64,000 bases of DNA, from assembly GCF_000022905.1 (NCBI RefSeq), contig NC_012590.1, positions 1,302,001-1,366,000 on the forward strand. Reading direction: 5' to 3'. Below are positions 10,879 through 20,007 of this stretch, piece by piece; the stretch's first letter is position 1; the number at the start of each line of letters is the position of its first letter. This stretch comes from Corynebacterium aurimucosum ATCC 700975 (GTDB lineage Bacteria > Actinomycetota > Actinomycetes > Mycobacteriales > Mycobacteriaceae). A program made the translations under genes and the position numbers. The notes under the pieces were generated by a model. That model did not search any database. It had not been told where the DNA came from and saw only the letters and a program-made list of their open reading frames with translations.

Positions 10879-10907
10879 TTGCAGTTGTAGACCGCTTGGT
10901 CTACGAT
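10879..10907 (+). promoter_or_regulatory. metK promoter core
   Basis: TTGCAG at 10879-10884 and TACGAT at 10902-10907 are separated by 17 bp. The spacer is almost filled by the McbR-type inverted repeat, the geometry expected for repression by steric block. Confidence 0.65.
10888..10903 (+). promoter_or_regulatory. McbR operator (TAGAC-N6-GTCTA)
   Basis: TAGAC CGCTTG GTCTA matches exactly the published McbR consensus TAGAC-N6-GTCTA of Corynebacterium glutamicum. The palindrome extends one base each side (GTAGACC-GCTT-GGTCTAC). McbR represses sulfur and methionine genes, including metK, and is known to respond to S-adenosylhomocysteine. The mcbR gene itself is not in the window. Confidence 0.85.
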
Positions 10908-10984
10908 GGGGCGGTGTTAACAGCCGAGGCGTGGGCGAGGCGATGGCTTACCCACGGCGCGCAGAATTAGTTTAAGGAAGATTT

Positions 10985-12208
10985 GTGACTGATAAAGCTG
11001 CTCAGGCAGTGCGCCTTTTTACTAGCGAATCCGTGACAGAAGGTCACCCGGATAAGATTTGTGACGCGATCTCGGACGCCATTCTTGACGCCCTTCTGGA
11101 GGAAGATCCTGACGCCCACGTCGCTGTGGAGACCCTCGTGACGACGGGCCAAGTCCACGTCGTGGGCGAGGTGCGTACCTCCGGTTATGTTGAAATCCCG
11201 CAGATCGTCCGCAAGACCCTTGTAGAGATCGGTTTTACCTCTTCCGATGTGGGCTTTGATGGCCACACCTGTGGCGTCAATGTGGCCATCGGTGAACAGT
11301 CCCAGGAGATTGGGGCCGGTGTCGACGCCTCCACAGAGGTGCGTTCGGGAACGTTTGAGGATGATGACCAGTATGGCGCTGGTGATCAGGGCCTCATGTT
11401 CGGCTACGCAACGAACGAAACTCCAGAGTTTATGCCGCTGCCGATTTCGACGGCTCACCACCTTTCGCGCCGTCTTACCCACGTCCGTAAGGAAGGTATT
11501 GTGCCTTCGCTCCGCCCGGACGGAAAGACCCAGGTCACCTTCGCTTACGACGAAAATGATGTGCCGACGCGCTTGGAGACGATCGTGATCTCCACGCAGC
11601 ATGATCCGGAAGTGACCCAGGAGTGGTTGGCCGAGCAACTTCGCACCCACGTCGTCGAGTGGGTCGTGAACGATGCTGACTTGAGCCAGTACTACACCGA
11701 AGACACTGAGCTTCTCATCAACCCATCCGGATCCTTCATTCTGGGCGGGCCAATGGGTGATGCGGGCTTGACCGGCCGCAAGATCATCGTGGATACCTAC
11801 GGTGGCATGGCCCGCCACGGCGGCGGTGCGTTCTCCGGTAAGGACCCAAGCAAGGTGGACCGTTCCGCGGCTTACGCTATGCGCTGGGTGGCTAAGAACA
11901 TCGTGGCCGCTGGCCTGGCAGACCGCGCCGAGGTACAGGTCGCCTACGCCATTGGACGTGCAAAGCCGGTTGGTCTGTATGTGGAGACCTTCGGCACTGC
12001 CCACGAGGGCTTGAGCGATGCTGACATTCAGGCAGCGGTGAATAAGGTCTTCGACCTGCGCCCAGCCGCGATTATTCGCGAGCTCGACCTGCAGCGCCCA
12101 ATCTATCGCCAGACTGCAGCCTACGGACACTTCGGGCGCACTGATGTCGAACTGCCGTGGGAGGACACCTCGCGCGCCGACGACCTGCGTCGCGCCGCCG
12201 GCCTGTAG
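10985..12208 (+). CDS. metK: S-adenosylmethionine synthetase
   Basis: Condenses ATP with L-methionine to give S-adenosylmethionine. The 407-residue length is standard. [14 protein letters not shown] near residues 15-28 holds a catalytic histidine. [12 protein letters not shown] lies near residue 128, and the glycine-rich [19 protein letters not shown] loop near residues 278-296 carries lysine and arginine residues that contact triphosphate. The start is GTG after AAGGAAG. Transcription is probably controlled by McbR through the operator upstream. The gene ends 11 nt before priA. Confidence 0.97.
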   Translation: MTDKAAQAVRLFTSESVTEGHPDKICDAISDAILDALLEEDPDAHVAVETLVTTGQVHVVGEVRTSGYVEIPQIVRKTLVEIGFTSSDVGFDGHTCGVNVAIGEQSQEIGAGVDASTEVRSGTFEDDDQYGAGDQGLMFGYATNETPEFMPLPISTAHHLSRRLTHVRKEGIVPSLRPDGKTQVTFAYDENDVPTRLETIVISTQHDPEVTQEWLAEQLRTHVVEWVVNDADLSQYYTEDTELLINPSGSFILGGPMGDAGLTGRKIIVDTYGGMARHGGGAFSGKDPSKVDRSAAYAMRWVAKNIVAAGLADRAEVQVAYAIGRAKPVGLYVETFGTAHEGLSDADIQAAVNKVFDLRPAAIIRELDLQRPIYRQTAAYGHFGRTDVELPWEDTSRADDLRRAAGL

Positions 12209-12211
12209 AAT
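12206..12211 (+). promoter_or_regulatory. -10 of leaderless priA transcript
   Basis: TAGAAT overlaps the TAG stop of metK and ends 8 nt before the priA ATG. No ribosome binding site is present, so priA may be transcribed separately from metK as a leaderless mRNA. Confidence 0.55.
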
Positions 12212-12219
12212 CGGGCCCT

Positions 12220-14262
12220 ATGCCCAAGAAGACACCCGCCGCCCAGCAACCGGTCGCGCGGGTGTTGCCTTTGTTAGGGGTAGCCCACCTGGATCGAGAG
12301 TTCGACTACCTCATCGATGAATCGGATTCACAGGCTGCCCAGCCCGGAGTACGGGTGCGCATTCGCTTCAACGGCCGCCTGGTTGACGCCATCTTGTTGT
12401 CGCGGGCTAGCGATTCCGACTATGCGGGTTCGCTTCGCTATATTGACCGCGTCATTTCTCCCTACGCGGTGTACACCCCGACAATGTCGGCGCTCATCGA
12501 ATCCCTCGCGGCTCGTTATGGCGGCGTGCGCTCCGACATCATTCGTACCGCGATCCCGGCGCGCCACGCCAAGGCCGAGGAAGCGGACGTGGATACGCCG
12601 TGGGAGGAACTGGGCACTGCCGAGCATCCGGATCTCTCTGCGTGGTCGGGCTATCAGCACGGTGAGTCCTTCGTAGATTCGGTTTTGTCGGGGCACATTG
12701 CCCGGGCAGCCTGGCAGATAGCCCCCGGGGAAGACTGGGCTGGTGCTTTGGCCGCCCTTGGGACGAGCGTGGCGCTGCAGGGCGGGGGCGTGCTCATGGT
12801 CGTCCCCGATCAGCGTGACTTGGATTGCCTAGAGGCGGCGTTTCGCCGCCACGTCTCCGCCAAACAGATCACTGTCCTCGCACACAGCACTGGTCCCCAG
12901 GCCCGTTATCGTCGCTACCTTTCCGCCTTAACTGGTCAAGCACGGATCGTCATTGGTACTCGCTCCGCAGCATTCGCCCCAGTCAAGGACCTTAAATTGG
13001 CCGTTGTTCTCAATGACGGCGACGATAATTTGGTAGATAACCTCAAGCCCTATGCCCATTCGAGGGAGGTACTCAGCACCCGCTCGGCACAGGAAGGCTG
13101 CAGCCTTATCCTCGCCGGCCATGCGCGCACTGCGGAAGCCCAGTTGCTTGTTGAATCGGGGTGGGCTCACGATCTTCTCCCTAGCGATACGGCGCTGGAG
13201 AAGAGGCGCCCCAATATCCTTGCGGTGGGTGCGTACGGGATTAATCTGGCCCGCCACATGCAGGGCGGGACCACGGCTGTCAGCGGCCCGGCATTTCAGG
13301 CCACACGTGCAGCGCTCGATCGCGGTGAGCCCGTTCTCGTGCAGGTCCCGCGTAAGGGATACGCGCCGATTTTGGCGTGTGGGCACTGCGCGTCCCCGGC
13401 GCGTTGCCGCCATTGCAATGGCCCCTTAGGGCTGCCTTCCGCTGGTGCTTCGAGAGATGAATCGACAGATTCGGCTGCGCTGCCCACATGCCGGTGGTGT
13501 GGGCGCGTCGACGCGCATTATCGGTGCTCCGAATGCGGCTCGCCGCGGCTGCGCGCCATCGTGCTGGGGTCTGAGCGCACAGCGGAAGAGATGGGCCGCG
13601 CTTTTCCTAATACCAGGGTGATTCAGTCAGGCGGCGCCACAATCCTCGATGAGATTCCAGCCGGTCCCGCGCTGGTTATCGCTACGCCCGGGGCGGAACC
13701 GCGCATCGCGGAGGGTGGGTACTATGGCGCCGCTCTCTTGGTGGAAACCGGGGCGCTGCTGGGCCGCCAGGATCTGCGAGCCACGGAGGACACTTTGGCC
13801 AAGTGGGCGGCTGCGGCCACTCTCGTCGCGCCGGCTCGCGACGGCGGTGCGGTGATCGTCGCCGCCGATGAGCAGCTGCCACTGGTGGGCTTCTTGAGCC
13901 GCTGGGACATGGTAGGAGCTGCAGCAGTGGAATTGCAGGCACGCCGTGAGGTGCGCTTCCCACCTGCCGTGCATATGGCGGCCGTCGACGGCGCCGATGC
14001 CTCCCTCGATGCATTTTTGGAGTTGGCGGAACTTCCGGAACATGCGGAGCTTCTCGGACCCGTCCCGTTGCCGCCGGGAGTGAGCTTGCCAGGTGACTAT
14101 GACCATGAGCGCGGCGGTGAGCCGCAGCGTCTACTGATTCGTACCCCGTTAGGACCGCGTTCAGAGCTTGGTCAGGCATTGAGAAGGGCTAATTCTGTGC
14201 GCAGCGCACGCAAGGATGTGTTGCCGCTGCGCATCACCGTAGACCCAATCAACATTGGTTAA
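12220..14262 (+). CDS. priA: PriA-like primosomal protein, helicase motifs degenerate
   Basis: Replication-restart protein homologue of 680 residues. The N-terminal DNA-binding region (residues 12-115) has the FDYLI...GVRVRIRFNGR pattern. A zinc-binding insertion at about residues 385-445 carries CGHC, CRHC, CRWC and CSEC pairs. In canonical PriA a GxTGSGKT Walker A motif and a DEEH box follow the N-terminal domain. Here the equivalent region reads AAWQIAPGEDWAGAL and, later, VVLNDGDDN, so neither ATPase motif survives. This agrees with actinobacterial PriA proteins annotated as probable or inactive helicases. It likely retains DNA-binding or primosome scaffold functions; that part is inference. 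Confidence 0.88.
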   Translation: MPKKTPAAQQPVARVLPLLGVAHLDREFDYLIDESDSQAAQPGVRVRIRFNGRLVDAILLSRASDSDYAGSLRYIDRVISPYAVYTPTMSALIESLAARYGGVRSDIIRTAIPARHAKAEEADVDTPWEELGTAEHPDLSAWSGYQHGESFVDSVLSGHIARAAWQIAPGEDWAGALAALGTSVALQGGGVLMVVPDQRDLDCLEAAFRRHVSAKQITVLAHSTGPQARYRRYLSALTGQARIVIGTRSAAFAPVKDLKLAVVLNDGDDNLVDNLKPYAHSREVLSTRSAQEGCSLILAGHARTAEAQLLVESGWAHDLLPSDTALEKRRPNILAVGAYGINLARHMQGGTTAVSGPAFQATRAALDRGEPVLVQVPRKGYAPILACGHCASPARCRHCNGPLGLPSAGASRDESTDSAALPTCRWCGRVDAHYRCSECGSPRLRAIVLGSERTAEEMGRAFPNTRVIQSGGATILDEIPAGPALVIATPGAEPRIAEGGYYGAALLVETGALLGRQDLRATEDTLAKWAAAATLVAPARDGGAVIVAADEQLPLVGFLSRWDMVGAAAVELQARREVRFPPAVHMAAVDGADASLDAFLELAELPEHAELLGPVPLPPGVSLPGDYDHERGGEPQRLLIRTPLGPRSELGQALRRANSVRSARKDVLPLRITVDPINIG

Positions 14263-14311
14263 CTGGTGCTTCCTTTTCACCCCTGGCGGGCATGCGCTGC
14301 TGGAGGTGAAC

Positions 14312-14317
14312 TATTCT
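14312..14317 (+). promoter_or_regulatory. Possible -10 of def
   Basis: TATTCT lies 40 nt before the def ATG in the gap after priA. It is a plausible -10 hexamer, but no matching -35 was recognised. Confidence 0.3.
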
Positions 14318-14357
14318 CGGTAGCCGACACACTGTTTAGCCCTCGAGGAGTACTACT

Positions 14358-14867
14358 ATGACCGTGCGCGAGGTTCGCCTTTATGGCGATCCGGTCCTGA
14401 CCACCCGTGCCGAGGAGATCACCGAGTTCGGGCCGTCCCTGGAACGCTTGGCCCAGGACATGCTGGAAACCATGGAAGATGCAGGGGGAGTCGGATTAGC
14501 CGCTAACCAGATCGGCGTAACCAAGCGCATCTTTGTCTTCGATTGTTCGCACTTTCAGCACGGCCTGCGCGGTGCGGTTATTAACCCGGAGTGGGAAGCG
14601 GTAGGGGAGGAAATGCAGTTAGGAACTGAGGGCTGCTTGTCCATCCCAGGTATTTCGCAACCCACCGAGAGATTCTCCACGGTGCGTCTGCGCGGCTACG
14701 ACCCGCAGGGCCGGCCTGTATCGATGCTGGCTTCGGGGCTTATGGCGCGCTGCATACAGCACGAAACAGATCACCTGGACGGTGTCTTGTTCCTCCAACG
14801 CCTGAGCGACGAGCTGCGTAAAGAATCCATGAAGACCATCCGCCAAGCGGAGTGGTTCAACTCATAG
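14358..14867 (+). CDS. def: Peptide deformylase
   Basis: Iron or zinc hydrolase that removes the formyl group from nascent proteins. The product has 169 residues. All three signature motifs are intact: GVGLAANQIG at residues 44-53, EGCLSIPG with metal-ligand Cys93, and HETDH with His135, Glu136 and His139. The ATG follows CGAGGAG. It is paired with fmt 88 nt downstream, so the enzymes that add and remove the formyl group are adjacent. Confidence 0.97.
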   Translation: MTVREVRLYGDPVLTTRAEEITEFGPSLERLAQDMLETMEDAGGVGLAANQIGVTKRIFVFDCSHFQHGLRGAVINPEWEAVGEEMQLGTEGCLSIPGISQPTERFSTVRLRGYDPQGRPVSMLASGLMARCIQHETDHLDGVLFLQRLSDELRKESMKTIRQAEWFNS

Positions 14868-14955
14868 CAGCACGCACGCTCTGCCGACAGTGCGGCCCCA
14901 AATCGATTAAAAACTAGAACCAAACAACGTGAACTAAGAAAGGCCTGCTCTCACA

Positions 14956-15954
14956 GTGCGCATTATTTTTGCCGGAACCCCCGAGCCCGCTGTTGTGGCT
15001 TTGCAGAAGCTCATCGAGTCCCATCATGAGGTAGCTGCAGTCATCACTCGGCCTGACGCCCGCCGCGGTCGCGGACGCAGCTTGCATCCGAGCCCCGTGA
15101 AAGCCCTAGCTGAGGAACACGGTATCGAGGTGCTCACGCCAACCACCCTCAAGCAGGGCACCGAGGACGGTGATGCGTTGCGTGCACGGCTAGCAGAGAT
15201 CGCCCCTGAGGCCATTCCAGTGGTCGCCTACGGAAACCTGATCACCGAGGACCTGTTGAGCCTTCCCAAGCACGGCTGGGTCAACCTGCACTTTTCTCTT
15301 CTCCCAACGTGGCGCGGCGCCGCCCCAGTGCAGGCCGCTATCGCTGCGGGAGATGAGCGAACGGGTGCTACAACCTTCCGGATTGATCAAGGTCTGGACA
15401 CCGGGGACATCTTGGCCACCATGGAAGAGACAATCCGGCCCACTGATACCGCGGATGACTTGCTGACGCGATTGGCGTATGCCGGCGGTGATCTTCTCGT
15501 CGAGACGATGAATGGTTTGGAAGATGGCAGCATTATCCCGCAGCCGCAGGAGGGTGAGGCCACCTACGCGCACAAGATTGCCACGGAGGACGCCCGAATT
15601 GATTGGACCGCGAAGGTTGACGTTATCGATCGCCACATCCGCGCGCATACTCCAGGGCCGGGCGCGTGGACCCTACTGGGGGAGTCGCGCTTGAAGGTAG
15701 GTCCGGTCAGCGTCGTGGAGCCAGCAGAACTAGGGGAGCTGTCAGACACTACCGCGTTGACTTCGTTGCAACCGGGCGAGGTACACGTGGCGAAGAAGGA
15801 GGTTATGGTCGGTACCGGAAGTACCCCGGTGCGCCTAGGCCAGATCCAACCGCCCGGCAAGAAGATGATGAATGCCGCCGACTGGGGCCGTGGCCTTTCC
15901 AGCCAGGCTTCCCAGGCAGCAGAGGGCGGCCAGGTTGAGGTGAAGTTCTCATGA
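14956..15954 (+). CDS. fmt: Methionyl-tRNA formyltransferase
   Basis: Transfers a formyl group from 10-formyltetrahydrofolate to initiator Met-tRNA. It has 332 residues and starts at GTG after AAAGGCC. The N-terminal Rossmann domain starts with RIIFAGTPEPAV. The catalytic triad is visible as Asn110 and His112 in VNLHFSLLP and Asp148 in GLDTGD. The C-terminal OB-like tRNA-binding domain covers about residues 210-332 and includes GPGAWT and PPGKKMM. Its stop overlaps the ATG of rsmB (ATGA), indicating translational coupling. Confidence 0.96.
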   Translation: MRIIFAGTPEPAVVALQKLIESHHEVAAVITRPDARRGRGRSLHPSPVKALAEEHGIEVLTPTTLKQGTEDGDALRARLAEIAPEAIPVVAYGNLITEDLLSLPKHGWVNLHFSLLPTWRGAAPVQAAIAAGDERTGATTFRIDQGLDTGDILATMEETIRPTDTADDLLTRLAYAGGDLLVETMNGLEDGSIIPQPQEGEATYAHKIATEDARIDWTAKVDVIDRHIRAHTPGPGAWTLLGESRLKVGPVSVVEPAELGELSDTTALTSLQPGEVHVAKKEVMVGTGSTPVRLGQIQPPGKKMMNAADWGRGLSSQASQAAEGGQVEVKFS

Positions 15955-17546
15955 GTGGAGGTTTCCGATCCCGTAGCAAGTCCGGTGATCCGGCAGCTCG
16001 CACCGAGCGCAGCGAACAGCAGCGCGGCGGTGGACGCACAACCGCACGTGGCGGTACGAACCGCCAGGCTAAAGTAAAGCGAGAGCATCGAGGCGGGCAG
16101 CGCCATCACAACCGTCGGGACGGACACTCAGCGTCCTTCATGTCCGCAGCGCGGCGCTGCGGAGTCGATGTTCCACGCGCGGTAGCTTTCGAGGTGCTGC
16201 AGCGCGTGGAGGCCGATGATGCTTTTGCCAACCTCACGCTGCCTAAGGCAGTGAGCGCGAACAACCTGAGCGGCCGTGATGCAGCCTTCTCTACGGAACT
16301 CACCTACGGTACGCTGCGCAGCGAAGGCGTGCTTGATGCGGTTATCGCCACGTGCGCTTCGCGCGGATTAGAGGCCATTGCACCTGACGTTCTCACCGCC
16401 TTGCGAATGGGAACCTACCAAGTGCTGTACACCCGCGTTGAAGCGCATGCGGCGGTCGATACCACCGTCCGCCTCGTGGAGGCAGCTGGCCACGAAAAGG
16501 CCAAGGGCTTTGCCAACGGCATTATGCGCACCATCACCCGCACACCTGCGCACGAGTGGCTAGACAAGCTTGCTCCACAGGAAGAGGTCGCGGCTGTGGC
16601 CTTCCGTCACGCTCACCCGGAGTGGATTGCCCGCTCCTTCGGACGCGCCTTGGGCCTGCTGGACACCGGTGATAGCAAGCTCAACGCTGAGCAGACAACA
16701 GAGCTGGAACGCGCACTCGAAGCGGATTCTGAGCGGCCCCTGGTGCATCTGGTAGCACGGCCCGGCGAAATCTCTGCCGAAGAGCTTGCTCTCATTACCG
16801 GTTGCGAGGAAGGACACTATTCGCCTTATGCGGTTTATCTTGAGCAGGGTGACCCGGGCTCGCTTGAGCCCGTCCGCCAGAAACTGGCAGCTGTCCAGGA
16901 CGAAGGATCGCAGCTCATCGCACGCGCAGTGACGGAAGCTGAACTCATCGGCGAAGACACCGGACGCTGGTTGGACCTGTGCGCGGGCCCCGGTGGTAAG
17001 GCTGCGCTGATGGGTGCCATCGCCCGCATAGAGGGGGCGGAAGTCGATGCCGTAGAAGTCTCTCCGCATCGCGCCACCTTGGTGGAAAAGACGGTGGGTG
17101 ACCTACCTGTCCGCGTGCATCGTGCGGATGGTCGTGCTCCGGGTCTCAGCGCAGGCTTCGACCGCGTGCTTGTCGACGTCCCCTGCTCCGGCCTCGGTGC
17201 ACTGCGCCGCCGCCCCGAAGCCCGCTGGCGCAAAACCGAGTCCGATATTGCGGAGCTCAACCAACTTCAGAGCGAGCTCCTTGAATCCGCATTGGAGTTC
17301 GTGCGCCCCGGTGGTGTCGTGGTGTACTCCACCTGTTCGCCCGATCTGCGTGAGACCCGGGGCATCGTGGATGCGGCCTTGGAGCGCCATGGGGCCGGGG
17401 CAGAGGTGCGTATCGAGGAGCTGGATGCGCGCGATGTGTTGCCTGAAATGGGGGACCTCGGCAGCGAGCTCTCCGCCCAAATGTGGCCGCACCGCCACGG
17501 CACAGATGCAATGTTTTTCGCTGTCCTTCGCCGAGTGGCGGACTAG
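15951..17546 (+). CDS. rsmB: 16S rRNA (cytosine-5) methyltransferase RsmB/Fmu
   Basis: S-adenosylmethionine-dependent enzyme modifying a cytosine of 16S rRNA. The 531 residues comprise three parts. Residues 1-62 are a strongly basic, Gly/Arg-rich extension with no predicted fold. A NusB-like RNA-binding region follows (about 70-230). The methyltransferase domain then carries LDLCAGPGGKAALMG near residue 341, the VDVPCSGLGALRRRPEARW cysteine motif near 407, and the catalytic VYSTCSP near 458. The start overlaps the fmt stop by four nucleotides. The basic extension is longer than in enteric RsmB. Confidence 0.93.
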   Translation: MSGGFRSRSKSGDPAARTERSEQQRGGGRTTARGGTNRQAKVKREHRGGQRHHNRRDGHSASFMSAARRCGVDVPRAVAFEVLQRVEADDAFANLTLPKAVSANNLSGRDAAFSTELTYGTLRSEGVLDAVIATCASRGLEAIAPDVLTALRMGTYQVLYTRVEAHAAVDTTVRLVEAAGHEKAKGFANGIMRTITRTPAHEWLDKLAPQEEVAAVAFRHAHPEWIARSFGRALGLLDTGDSKLNAEQTTELERALEADSERPLVHLVARPGEISAEELALITGCEEGHYSPYAVYLEQGDPGSLEPVRQKLAAVQDEGSQLIARAVTEAELIGEDTGRWLDLCAGPGGKAALMGAIARIEGAEVDAVEVSPHRATLVEKTVGDLPVRVHRADGRAPGLSAGFDRVLVDVPCSGLGALRRRPEARWRKTESDIAELNQLQSELLESALEFVRPGGVVVYSTCSPDLRETRGIVDAALERHGAGAEVRIEELDARDVLPEMGDLGSELSAQMWPHRHGTDAMFFAVLRRVAD

Positions 17547-17561
17547 TGGCGCGTGAGGGAC

Positions 17562-17567
17562 TAGGCT
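17562..17567 (+). promoter_or_regulatory. -10 of leaderless rpe transcript
   Basis: TAGGCT ends 7 nt before the rpe ATG (GAGTGTC between). No ribosome binding site is visible in that spacer. Confidence 0.5.
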
Positions 17568-17574
17568 GAGTGTC

Positions 17575-18252
17575 ATGTCTGCACACTCACCTGGTCCCAT
17601 CATTTCCCCATCCATTTTGGCCGCTGATTTCACCCGCTTGGGTGAGGAGGTTGAGGCCGTGGCCAATGCGGATTGGATCCACGTTGACATCATGGATGGT
17701 CACTTCGTGCCCAACTTGTCCTTCGGCCCGGATATCACCGCGACGGTGGACGGGATTACCTCGCAGACCCTCGACGTTCACCTCATGATCGAGGATCCGG
17801 AGAAGTGGGTGGAAACCTACGCCAAGGCCGGAGCTGATTGCATCATCTTCCACGTCGAGGCCGTGGCCGATAAGGATGCGGCCATCGCCTTGGCTCGCAA
17901 GATCCGCGACCTAGGGGTGCGCGCGGGCTTCTCCATTAAGCCGGGCACCCCGATTGAGCCCTGGCTGGATGCCTTGGAGCACTTCGACGAAGTTCTCGTC
18001 ATGTCTGTCGAACCGGGCTTCGGCGGTCAGAGCTTCATGCCGGATCAGTTGGACAAGGTTCGCACCTTGCGTGCAGCCATTGACGAGCGCGGTCTCAATG
18101 TCCTCATCGAAATCGATGGCGGCATTTCCGCAGAGACGATCCGCTCCGCCGCTGAGGCGGGTTGCGATGCCTTCGTGGCAGGTTCGGCCATTTACAAGCA
18201 AGCAGATAAGGCAGCGGCCGTTGAGGAGCTGCGCCGACTGGCTACGCTGTGA
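17575..18252 (+). CDS. rpe: Ribulose-phosphate 3-epimerase
   Basis: Interconverts ribulose 5-phosphate and xylulose 5-phosphate, linking the oxidative pentose phosphate branch to transketolase. It is a 225-residue TIM barrel. Family landmarks are SPSILAADFTRLGEEV at the start, HVDIMDGHFVPNLSFGP with metal-binding His and Asp, DVHLMIEDP, MSVEPGFGGQSFMP and EIDGGIS. It stands next to the riboflavin genes, which consume ribulose 5-phosphate, and overlaps ribD by four bases. Confidence 0.97.
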   Translation: MSAHSPGPIISPSILAADFTRLGEEVEAVANADWIHVDIMDGHFVPNLSFGPDITATVDGITSQTLDVHLMIEDPEKWVETYAKAGADCIIFHVEAVADKDAAIALARKIRDLGVRAGFSIKPGTPIEPWLDALEHFDEVLVMSVEPGFGGQSFMPDQLDKVRTLRAAIDERGLNVLIEIDGGISAETIRSAAEAGCDAFVAGSAIYKQADKAAAVEELRRLATL

Positions 18253-19277
18253 ACCCACGCAACGACAACCCGGTCTTAATGCGGGCCCTCCACGTGGCCA
18301 TGGGGGCCGGCGAGCAGGTACGAGGTACGACGAGCCCAAACCCGCCGGTGGGAGCAGTCATTCTTGATTCCGCTGGGCAGGTGGTCGGCGTTGGTGCAAC
18401 CCAGCCCCCGGGCGGGCCGCATGCTGAAGTCATGGCGCTGCGCGATGCGGGGGACAAGGCACGCGGTGGAACCGCGGTGGTCACCTTGGAGCCCTGCAAT
18501 CACACTGGCCGTACTGGGCCCTGCGCGCAGGCGCTTATCGATGCCTCTGTGGCCGCCGTGTACTACCTCCACCCGGACCCCACCCCGCAAGCCGGGGGAG
18601 GGTCAACCACCCTGCGCCGCGCCGGCATCACCGTGGGACAGCTCTCGGCACCGACAGAGAGAGCAGATGCACTGGAGCCGTGGCTGGGCGCCGTCGCACT
18701 CGGTCGCCCGCACGTCACGCTGAAGTTCGCACAGAGCCTGGATGGTTTCACCGCCGCGGTAGATGGCAGCAGCCAGTGGATCACGGGAGAGCAAGCCCGC
18801 GAGCATGTGCATCGTGACCGGACCCAGCGCGATGCCATCCTGATCGGAACGGGCACAGCGTTAGCGGATAACCCATCCTTGACGGCGCGCTTCCCGGATG
18901 GCTCCTTGCGCCCGCAGCAACCGCGGCGTGTCGTCATCGGCTCCCGGAATGTGTCACACGGAGGAAAAACCAACCTCGAGAGACTAGGTTTTGAGCACTA
19001 TGCCTCCCCACAGGAGGCCCTAGCTGAGCTTTATACCACGGGCGCCCGGGACATCCTCGTCGAAGGCGGCGCGGGGCTCGCCACCAGCTTCATGGAGCTA
19101 GGTTTCGTCGACCGGATCCAGGCGTATATAGGAAATGTCGTCCTCGGCGAAGGCAGGGGCGTTCTCACCAGTGCTGTGTCCTCGAACTTGGCCGGCGCCC
19201 AGAGATGGCGGCGTTGCGCGGTTACCGAGCTCGGCGAGGACCTGCTCGTGGAATATCGCAAGGATGAAAAGCTTTGA
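18249..19277 (+). CDS. ribD: Bifunctional riboflavin deaminase/reductase RibD
   Basis: Deaminates and then reduces the pyrimidine intermediate derived from GTP in riboflavin synthesis. The 342-residue protein starts at GTG within the rpe stop region (GTGA overlap). The deaminase half has PHAEVMAL (zinc His and catalytic Glu near residues 57-59) and EPCNHTGRTGPC with two zinc cysteines. The reductase half begins near VTLKFAQSLDGFTAA and contains SQWITGEQAREHVHRDR and DILVEGGAGLATSF. Both activities therefore appear complete. Confidence 0.95.
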   Translation: MNPRNDNPVLMRALHVAMGAGEQVRGTTSPNPPVGAVILDSAGQVVGVGATQPPGGPHAEVMALRDAGDKARGGTAVVTLEPCNHTGRTGPCAQALIDASVAAVYYLHPDPTPQAGGGSTTLRRAGITVGQLSAPTERADALEPWLGAVALGRPHVTLKFAQSLDGFTAAVDGSSQWITGEQAREHVHRDRTQRDAILIGTGTALADNPSLTARFPDGSLRPQQPRRVVIGSRNVSHGGKTNLERLGFEHYASPQEALAELYTTGARDILVEGGAGLATSFMELGFVDRIQAYIGNVVLGEGRGVLTSAVSSNLAGAQRWRRCAVTELGEDLLVEYRKDEKL

Positions 19278-19295
19278 AAGCTGGAAAGCTTTCAA
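19274..19295 (+). promoter_or_regulatory. Stem-loop between ribD and ribE
   Basis: TTGAAAGC (19274-19281) and GCTTTCAA (19288-19295) form a perfect 8-bp stem with a 6-nt loop spanning the ribD stop. No T tract follows, so it is more likely an RNA processing or stability element than a terminator. Confidence 0.4.
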
Positions 19296-19357
19296 TGGGT
19301 AGAAGATTCACGGGCTAGAAGATTTAGAGATTTACAAAGGGAAGGGGAGTGCGGTCT

Positions 19358-19996
19358 ATGTTTACCGGACTCGTTGAAGAGATCGGTCGCGTCGATAGTG
19401 TCGAACCGCAGGGTGATGCCGTGCGGTTGGGCATTGCGGCATCTACCGTATTGAGTGATGCGCAACTGGGTGATTCCATCGCGGTCAACGGCGTGTGCCT
19501 GACCGTTGCTGAGTTGGGAGAAGGAACCTTCACCGCAGATGTCATGAAGGAGTCTTTGAACCGCAGTTCCCTCGGCGAACTCGAAGTGGGCGCGCCGGTT
19601 AACCTTGAGCGCGCGGTGCTCCCGACGACGCGTTTGGGCGGCCACATTGTGCAGGGACACGTCGATGGCACCGGGACCTTGTTGTCCCGCACGCCTTCAG
19701 AGCACTGGGAGGTATTGCGCTTTAGTCTGCCGGCTGAGCTGGCGCGCTACGTGGTGGAAAAGGGATCCATCGCGGTGCAGGGAACCTCCCTGACGGTATC
19801 GGCCTTGGCAGATGGGCAAGGAGAGCCTGATGCAGAAGCCTTCTTTGAAGTTTCACTCATTCCCACCACACTGCGCGATACCGTCTTTGGTTCTATGAAG
19901 CCAGGCGCCCGGGTAAACCTCGAGGTAGACGTGGTTGCAAAGTATGTGGAGAAAATGGTTCACCCTAACGCCCACCGCGTGGGAACAGAGGGATAG
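19358..19996 (+). CDS. ribE: Riboflavin synthase alpha chain
   Basis: Dismutates two molecules of 6,7-dimethyl-8-ribityllumazine to riboflavin. The 212-residue protein is made of two lumazine-binding barrels: [12 protein letters not shown] with VNGVCLTV, then [13 protein letters not shown] with VQGTSLTVS. The ATG at 19358 was chosen because GAAGGGGAG precedes it at proper distance and the canonical N-terminus MFTGLVE starts exactly there. The 80-nt gap to ribD holds a small stem-loop but is too short for an FMN riboswitch. Confidence 0.96.
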   Translation: MFTGLVEEIGRVDSVEPQGDAVRLGIAASTVLSDAQLGDSIAVNGVCLTVAELGEGTFTADVMKESLNRSSLGELEVGAPVNLERAVLPTTRLGGHIVQGHVDGTGTLLSRTPSEHWEVLRFSLPAELARYVVEKGSIAVQGTSLTVSALADGQGEPDAEAFFEVSLIPTTLRDTVFGSMKPGARVNLEVDVVAKYVEKMVHPNAHRVGTEG

Positions 19997-19999
19997 AGT
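19994..19999 (+). promoter_or_regulatory. -10 of leaderless ribAB transcript
   Basis: TAGAGT overlaps the ribE stop codon and ends 8 nt before the ribAB ATG, giving ribAB a possible private promoter inside the rib operon. Confidence 0.45.
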
Positions 20000-20007
20000 T
20001 AGTCCTT

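Noticed and set aside
19278..19357. FMN riboswitch before ribE
   Set aside because: The gap is only 80 nt and lacks the conserved FMN aptamer segments; only a small stem-loop is present.
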